This document shows, piece by piece, positions 43,101 through 52,100 of a stretch of 64,000 bases of DNA. Origin of the DNA: Camarhynchus parvulus (lineage: Eukaryota > Chordata > Aves > Passeriformes > Thraupidae). The stretch covers positions 22,181,733 to 22,245,732 of the forward strand of contig NC_044574.1 in the NCBI RefSeq assembly GCF_901933205.1. Direction: 5' to 3'. Within the stretch, counting starts at the first letter, position 1; each line of letters begins with the position of its first letter. The position numbers and the translations under genes are program-made. The notes below the pieces were generated by a model. The model did not search any database, had not been told where the DNA came from, and saw only the letters and a list, made by a program, of their open reading frames with translations.

Positions 43101-46100
43101 TACAGTCACTCCCTTCACAAAAGCCTACAGAAGCCTTTTCTTTACACCAATGAAAGAGAAGGAAGGGTGATGGCTAACTTACAAGCCCTTAGAACAAATT
43201 CAGTCTTAAGTATAACACCATAACGCCTTTTATTCAATATGGACAAACTATACTGTCATGACTTAACATGAACCAGAAGCAACAAGCTCTAAAATCTCAG
43301 ATACTTTACAGTGTTATCTAAATATTCTTATGTGTTCCTAGGATATTTGTTTCTGCTGAAAAAAATCTGAAAGTGAAATGTATCTCAAGGTGTTTGTTAC
43401 ATAGTTCTCCTTTATGACCTTTGTCCACAATTAAGTGCTAATGGAACTAAAATCAGCTGTGATGTTTCCAACAGTCATGTGATAAACATAATGCAAGAAA
43501 CTGTTCACATTCATGGAAGTTATATAAAAATCCAAATCTTCAGCTCAGGTAAAGGATGTCATAATACACTGCATTAATCATGATTCTATAACCAGCAAAA
43601 TAGCAATTTAGTTTCAAGCAGTTAATCCAGTTTAACTGCATGGTATTTTTGTACTTTGTGCCTTTGTAAGATAAGAAGGAGTGCTGACGACCTTTCTGGG
43701 TATGCTTTTTTATAAACAACCATTTCAACGAAATGTACAGAATAATGCTAATAAGTAACAAGAGGGCTAGGAAACTTCTTCTAGAAAATCAGCTTAGACC
43801 ATTGAAACAATTACAAAGAAGTTAAATTTTGAATTTTTAAAGACATTGGCACAGACAACAATAACTAGCACAGACAAGGCATTGCATTCAAGGAAAGAAA
43901 ACGAACACTCAAAGGTCAGCTTCGCGTGCACATAACAAGTAGGAAAGGCAAGGTATGATTTTATTTGTACTGTGTTAAAAGGTCAACAACAACAAAAAAC
44001 ACATAGTATACATCCAAAACAAAGTATGCATCAAAAAGAGATTACTTTTATTCCTATAAAACTACTCTCATTGGAAGACAAAATTTGAACCATTTACTTT
44101 TATTCATCAATTCTAAAGAAATTAGAATGGCAGAAAGAAAAACCCTAGACAACCATTTGAGTAGTTTTTATTTTAGTTAATAGTTTACAATAGTTTAAAA
44201 ATGAAACATTAGACTGAAGACCAGGACAGAAGAATTTTCTGTTATCTTTAATTCTGTGGCTTGAGACTGGTTGGAAAAAGTATAAGTAATCACAGGATCA
44301 ACAATTTCTGGTCTGCCTCCTGCTGAGACAGAAGCAGGAGCTGGAAATTAATGGCATTTGGCAGATGCCTCACTAAGCTAATTCACCTCCCATGTCTCGC
44401 TGCTCGTGATTCAGAAGTCTGTCCACATGTCATCTGCGGCATTCACACCAACTACTGACCCCAACAAAAACATTCACTTCAGAGAATCCTAAAAGAAAAG
44501 TGACTTTTGGGGTATACAGCAAGTTTAGGAGACGCATGAAAAATATCATGCAAGAACTTAAAAGTCCTGAGAACTTTCATATATAGGAACTGAAAAAGGG
44601 CATGGCCAAATGTGACCATCATATCACTCAACCTAATGCGCAAGCTGCTTTCACAGGATATGCAAAAGTCTGTGCAGAGATACCAGTCTTGATCTGCAAT
44701 TCTCAGATGAGAAAAAAAGCCACTTTTAGCGTTCTTAGTAAATTCTAACGGTTTCAAATTTCAACAGCTTAACCTCAATTATGAACAAAGAAACCAAAAC
44801 ATACACTGCAGCTTCTTATTACTATTGAACATACAAAGTGTCTAATAACAAAAGTCATTAGTCCTCATATATTTACATCATAAACTCTTAGCATATACCT
44901 AAAACAACAGAAATCAAGTACTGGCAACTAAAAGAGCACAAAAAATAAAAATTAAGGCCAGTATGAAATACCCAGCATGAAGATTAAAGTGAAGACAGAC
45001 TATATACATTCAGGCTTCTCAACTTACTTTAGCATCTTTAGCGTTGTCACAAATAAAGGTTTCCCCGTACGGAGAGATAATGGGTGGCTTTTCTTCCACG
45101 GAAGTATCTTAAAGCAAATAAATAAAGAATAAATAAATAGATATAGTCTCTACTGTGTGAAATGCTCTGCTAAAGTCGTAATAAAATCAGCAAGGGACAC
45201 AGATTTTGCAGCTTGCAATATCTCTGTCCTTCCCAGAAAAAACTTTGAGGAACAAGAAACAATGTCCTATTTCCACATGAACTCCAGATACCTTCTTTTC
45301 ACCATAGACATTAACACTATTATTATGTAATTTGAATATAACTGGCATACAGGCATTTTCTTCTTTCCTACCCTGCATCGAGTTAAAACAAAAAAACCTT
45401 CAATTGTCTAGTCCAAAGCCCTTTATTCTGACTTTTAAAAAATACCAAAAATAAACCACCACACAGCTCTTTTGTGCACCATCTTCTTTTTGTCACCAAG
45501 AATTTGCTTAAAATAAACACACATAACTTAAAAAAAGACATATTTTTTAAATATGAAAGAAGTTTCCAGCTGACTGCACAAGACTTCAAAACACTTCAGT
45601 AAACTATTTAATACAATAAATTTCCTGTTCTTTCCAGGAGCTATGAGCACTTATAAACAAATTAAGCAGCATTAGTCAGGAATACACTCCTTATATCTTT
45701 CAAGAAATTAACTCTGCTTAAAAAAATCTGGATCTAATATTGGAAACTTAAAAGACTAGTCTAAATATATATATATTAAAATAAATGGGGCTTAAAGAGT
45801 AGATTTTCTAATTATTGTTTTCATTTGGACATATTCAAAAAGTAAGTAAAAATGCAGAACTGATTCAATCCTCTCCTATCACATAAATCAATTCTTCTAG
45901 ACCTTTGAGATGCCCGATATTTCTTAAAATCTGTAAGTAATACTTATTTTATACAACCAGTCCAAGGTTTATTTTTCCTTAATAGTCAAGATATAAATAT
46001 CAGCAGGCTTAACTTAACTCACTGTTTTGTGAAATTTGCCTCCCAGTGCAAGAAATATTTACAAGGTCCATATTTCTTCTTCTCTGAAGGGAACTTGAAC

Positions 46101-49100
46101 AAAACAAAGCACAGAACGAAAACATTAATTGAAATATCCCAGAAAATAAGCAAAACCATCTCATGCAGTTAAACAATTAAAATTTTATACAAATATGGAA
46201 ACAAAAGATTTTAAATCTTGGGAAATTTTCCAATTTTTTTTTAAGTCACACAACAATATGTTTTCCTCCCCTAATGACACTGAATACTTCTCTGATCCTA
46301 GCAGACATCCCAAATTCGGGGGTTCTTTTTGTTCTGAATTGACATTAAAAACATTCAGATTGCTTGAAGAATGGAAATCCCAGTTTTCCTCAACCTTTTC
46401 CTTCCTTTCTCCTTCACAATGAATACCAATGACTATATTTAAAAAAGGATGCACTATGAAAATCTACTTTAACATTAAACTTGTAAGGGGCCTGAGAATC
46501 CAGCCAGAACACGCTTCCAAACACTGAAAAAAATTGCTGTAAAGTTTAGATTTCCTTAAGTGAATTATTTCCCCCTACAGAGTTCTAAAACCAAGAGGTA
46601 AGTGACATTGCATTGCAACTGCCAGTGACAACTCCTACACATTTTGCACATGGGTAAGAAGGCATCTCCATGCACAGCAGAAAAGTTTTTATTAGTGGTG
46701 TGCTGGTCCCATGCATTTCAGTAATTTCAAGTATAGCGCAGTATTATTGCTACTATTAATATTTCAGGCCAAGACAGCTTTATTATCAGAACATAGGAAG
46801 AAAAAAGTCTGAATTAGAAAATTTCTAATCCACCTTCACTTGTCCAGTGGTCGGTATTACAGGTCTTTTCAGTCAAGCTCTGAATTCCCCCATTAACATA
46901 TTATCAATTTTTCCTCTTACTTTCATTTTCTCTGCTTAAAATAAGAGTACTGAAGGTTCTCATGCATCCTTATAGAATATTCTGAGGCTTATAAATTCCA
47001 TGTAGGATCCTTATCAGTTTTCCTAACAATTTGTGGGTCCTCCATCATTTAAAGCCAAAGGCAATTATCTTCTACTAAAAATATCAATCTCCTAAATTTT
47101 GTTTCCCCTTTTAACATATTGAGAAATTTTATTATTTTAAGATATGCTACGTTTAGGACTTTAGACCTACTGTCCCATGAAGTCCAAATTTAATTACTCC
47201 TAATTACAAAATGATGTTTCTTTGTGACAGAAGGCGGGTGTTCATGAACTACTATTTCACATAATTTTTACTCCGCACCTAAATCTGCCTCAAAAACTTT
47301 ATTAGATTAAATTCAAGATGGAAGCCACACCTTATAAAGTTACTTGACATTTCAAATGTTATCCAGGTTACATAAACTAAGTTCCCCAATGCTTACTTTA
47401 TAAAATCCTGGGTTTAGAAAACACAGGGTGAGTTGGGCCAGTAAGAGTGGATTATAGCCTAGTTCCCATCTATAACTGCCTACTCTCCTGAGTCATAATT
47501 ACAATAAAAACATAGCAAATACTTAAAAAGTCTGTGTTTCATCATACATTTTACTAAAATTCATCCAGTTACACCTTTTGAAGCTCCATCAGCAAACTAA
47601 CTTCATGTGTTTGTGTGCACTTAATATGCTTAAAAAAACCCAAAACCTAACCTAGTTTATTTCAACAAAGGTCAGATTTTTGTTGGTAGGTTGGTATCTT
47701 TTGAGGGGTACTAGCAGCATTAAACTAAATTAAGACTTAAAGACAAACAGCTTTGACTTGAAGAGTCTTTAAAATCATGGAGACTTTCCTTATGTAAAAC
47801 AGTGAGTTATTTGCTTAGTTTCAGGGTGGATGGATAATTTCACCAGGTAATGAAAAATAACAAGTCAGCTTAAAAAACCAACAACAAATAAACAAACAAA
47901 CAAACAAACAAAAAAAAACCCAACAAAAAACCAAAAATAATCACACACACACAAAATACCCCCCACTTTTTCTAAAATCCATATACTTTTCAGGACTTGT
48001 GTATTCTTTTTGATCGTGCACCTATATTTATGCATACATGGCACAAAATCCTGCTGAAAAACCAACTATAGTCTTTTTTTCCAGCATTCAAAAATACACC
48101 TCCTTGTCATTTTTGGAAAGCAAATTTCAAACTTATGTAAATCAAAAACTATCTATCTGAAGATATAAAATGAATGAAATGAGCTCACTTTAAGTATCTG
48201 CTTGAAAGATTATGTGTCATAAAAATCCAACAGTGCAAGCTATAAAATGATAATGATTTGTGAATGCTTAATAGAAAAGTAAGCTAGTTGTTGTACAGAT
48301 TAAATATCTGGATTAAAAGAGAGAAAAATACTGAAGGCATCTGTTGGAGGAAAAAAATTGAAAAAAAATCTTATAACTGTATCAATTTATGACTTTTTCT
48401 TAGACATTTCAGAAAGCCAATACACCTTCTCTTGAATTTTTTCAATTCAAAAATTGAGTACCTCAAACAAGATGGATGATATTCTTTATTTTGCTCTTTA
48501 AATGAAGGTTAGCGCAAGCAATCTGCCAATCGCAAATTGTGCCAATTTTGCAAAGATATAAGAATAATTTCAATTATTATTCAGTGTTGACTTTGTTCCA
48601 GCTGTGGTGATTAAGACTCCCTGTTTTCATATATTAAGAGGTACCGGATGCAGCTCAGGCTGCACACACTTCTCTAGCACCCCATATTATGTATAAACAG
48701 GATGAAAGATGTGATGAGGCAGTGACTGGTCTTGATAAATGCTGAAAGGATGGAAAGCTAAAATTTTGCACAGAACTTCACACCAAGCTGGTTTATTCAA
48801 TATACTCCTGTCACCTTGCAAAAACGTGTGGGAAGGAGGTCAGTGCAAGCAGTCAGCGCCTCAAAGTCTTTACTTGGTATTCATCTGCTGAGTGTTTTAA
48901 ATGAAAGAAGCTTTTGTTTTCAAACTCATTCAAGACGTGTTTTCTTTTCTATCTATCTCAAGACCTAACCCTCCCATAATGCAAACACATCAAAACTGCT
49001 CTAGCATGCTGTGTTAAAGCCTTGGGGTTCATAGACTGCTTGCAGAGGTAAAGTAATAATGACACTTTCCCACTGGAAAAGAGAGGGAGCAGCTTCTCTC

Positions 49101-52100
49101 TTCTAAAAAATTTATTTTGTGTGGCGGAACACAGTAGAGAAACATAGCAACACCAGCCTGGCACCTCATTAGCAATCTTGAGCACTTGTATGCTAAGAAA
49201 TGGAGTCTAAAGGATATCAGCACCAAGCAAGAAATTCCAACTATAGGATCTGCCAACTGCAGAAAACAAATGGTGCCTGCTCGGGCCAAGCACCATTATC
49301 TATTTTACTTATTTATATCTTCCCCCATAAGCAGGATATTGCTTAGAATTTTGGTCTAGTTTTTCTTATTTCTCTTAATAAAGAATAAGAACAACCCTAC
49401 TACTGCACAACACAAGTAACAAAGATGAGTGACATGAAAACATCTAAAAAATTATATAATCATCAGTCTGAAATTTTATCTGCATATCATTCTGTATAAA
49501 AATCAGATCTACCATATTATAAATATGCTTCAGCTTTTTGTTTGAACAGATTCCCTCCCGGAATGATGCAAAGGTAACTATTTCACAGAAGAGTGACTGC
49601 TAGTTGACATTATCCAAAGTATCCAAAGCACCTAAAACTATTTCAAAACTAATTATGTTTAATCTTGTCCTAAAGACACATTAGTGGTTAGTTCCATCCA
49701 TTGCAATACTTTCATTATTTTCTATTTTTCACTTTGTGGTTTTAAAAACCTTTTGACCAATTGTCAACAATTCTCCAACAAGAGAGAGCTCCTAATGATA
49801 CAAAAAGGAAAAGTCCAGCTGAAAATAATCTACTATAACTACACATCAATACTGAGCAACAAAAACCAGTACTAAAATCTGCACAGTAACTCCACTATTA
49901 AAAAAAATGTGTAATTGTCACTTCTTTCTTTTTTTTCTTTTTTTTTTTAATTCTGCACCCCCCAGTGTTACAATGCTGCCACACTGTAGCACCATAATTC
50001 AAAAAAAGAAATAAACCCAAAGTATTTTCAGCTTCTAAAATGCTGTGGTGTCTTTCCAGATCCCAGCATGCTTTGTTACAGGCAAGAGTCAGGAGAAGAA
50101 GTGAGGCACAGGGAAGCAGATAAAATTGGAAGGGAGGTAAGTGCATCATTAGTAGTAAAAAAAGACACTCTTACAGCTCTACTATGGGGCACAAGGAGAC
50201 CCACTGTAAGAACTTTTTGTGCTAAAGGCACGCAGGAGGTGATGAGAAAAGTATTCCTGGCATAAAAATTTAATTACTTATATCTATGAATGACTAGAAG
50301 GAAATGCTGAGCTTCCCAGATTTCAGCAGGATTTCTCTACCTCTGTGGAACAGCCTTTATACAATATAATAAGTATGAAACCAGCATCTGTCAATAAGGC
50401 CAGTTGAGGCTGTCTGCCTATGCAATTCTGTGAGAAAGATACAATCTTTCCTGAGGTTAAAGATGTTTGCACAACGACATTTTAAAAGTTCTCTGTATTA
50501 GAATTAGTTCTCTGCCCCTATGAAAAGGTTGTCAGAAAGGTTATCAAGAGAGTTTCTGCCATGTTTAAGTTCTGCTGTGAAGTTCTTGTTTAGTCTCGAT
50601 CTTTGGCAGACAGACTGGTCCCTCAGGATTTCCATATTGCTATAACTGGAGCATGAAGACCAAGAAAACGTACTGGAGCTCACAAGTCAAAATTTTGGGT
50701 AATGAAGTTAGTGACCCAGTCACATATCAATCACTAACAGACTGGGAATTGGAGGATTTACTCCAGTGGTACTATATATTCTCTCAACTGGATGACTGTT
50801 TCTCAAGAGACAGTGACAATAGAATACTCTTTTAGTATGTAGTTATGTTTTAGGTTAAGAATCCCATTTTGTCTCAGCATGAATAGCTTTATTAAATGAA
50901 GTAGATATAATCATTCTACAAAAGTTAACATAAATCTGCTCCTCACTGGAGCAGTATACCTCACTGGATAGGTATATTAAAGTTTCAATGAGCACAATTT
51001 TTTTGTCATTTAGAAGACACCAATGAAGCAGTTTTTAAGGCACAAAAAAAAATCAGTAATTGTTGCAAATAAACTTTGCCTCTCCACCTGTTCAAACAAT
51101 TGTATTACAAGATTAATTTTGACATTGCTCAGTAATCTAAAAACTAATAAATCTGGGAAATCCCTGCATTTAGAGCATGTATAAACTCGATGATGTTTCT
51201 AACTGCCGAGATATGCAGATGAATAACTCAAGATAAATATAAAACATTCTTAGACATGTCCCCTCCAGGCATAGCTTGTGGTTCAAAAAAAATGAAAAAA
51301 AAAAAATAAATGCAACCTAATGATCTGGATATGGCTACACCAACAAAACTTTGCATATGTCTCTGCATTAATTTTTCTTCAGTTTAAGACACTTAGCCAG
51401 CATGACAACTAAAACTTACTTAATAGATCCAACTATATTACAAATTAACCTGCGTGAAGGTATTTTTTTGCTTAAAGAATGCAACATTGTATTGTGCTTG
51501 ACTACATATTCAGTGCCTATTATTTTTAACATTCCAACAATTATACCTTTATTAAGACAGGTCTTGAATTAAGTCCCAACAGCAGATATTTTTCTCAACA
51601 TTCTATCATGCTTTTCGAAGACAAGCTGTAACAACTAATGCTTATTCAAGAAATAAGTGCCACTCAGTAACTTCTGATTTCAAATTATGAACTCAACCAT
51701 TCTGAAGGAAGAAAAATACAGTCATCACCTGAATACTTAGAAACAAATTAAAATATTCCATAAACTCTGAAAAACCATCCACAGCTATAATCTTTTTTTT
51801 TCCTCCTTTTTCTACTGCTGTTTTCCTCTGCTGGAATGTCTCAGAAATATTTTTATAGTAGAAACATCATTAAAAGCTAAGGTTTCGTTGTTATGAGACC
51901 ACCAGCAAAAGCCAACACATAATATGAATAAATGGTTCCTTCCTTCTCCAAAGTTAACAATTAAATTACTATCAGTTCAGAAATTAACCCAAAAGCCATC
52001 TTGAAGTTCTTGCTTATGTTTTATAGTTCATGAGAGTTATATCTCAGTCAATAAAGATTCCTTTGTTAATATGTAGATGCAGAGAAAATTGGGGAGGTTG

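Noticed and set aside
46063..46093. Purine-rich stretch read as a possible missing ARAP2 micro-exon between exons 2 and 3
   Set aside because: A fair acceptor and a GTAAAT donor exist, but every acceptor/donor pair gives a length of 0 or 1 mod 3. Joining to exon 3 from the distal donor needs 2 mod 3.
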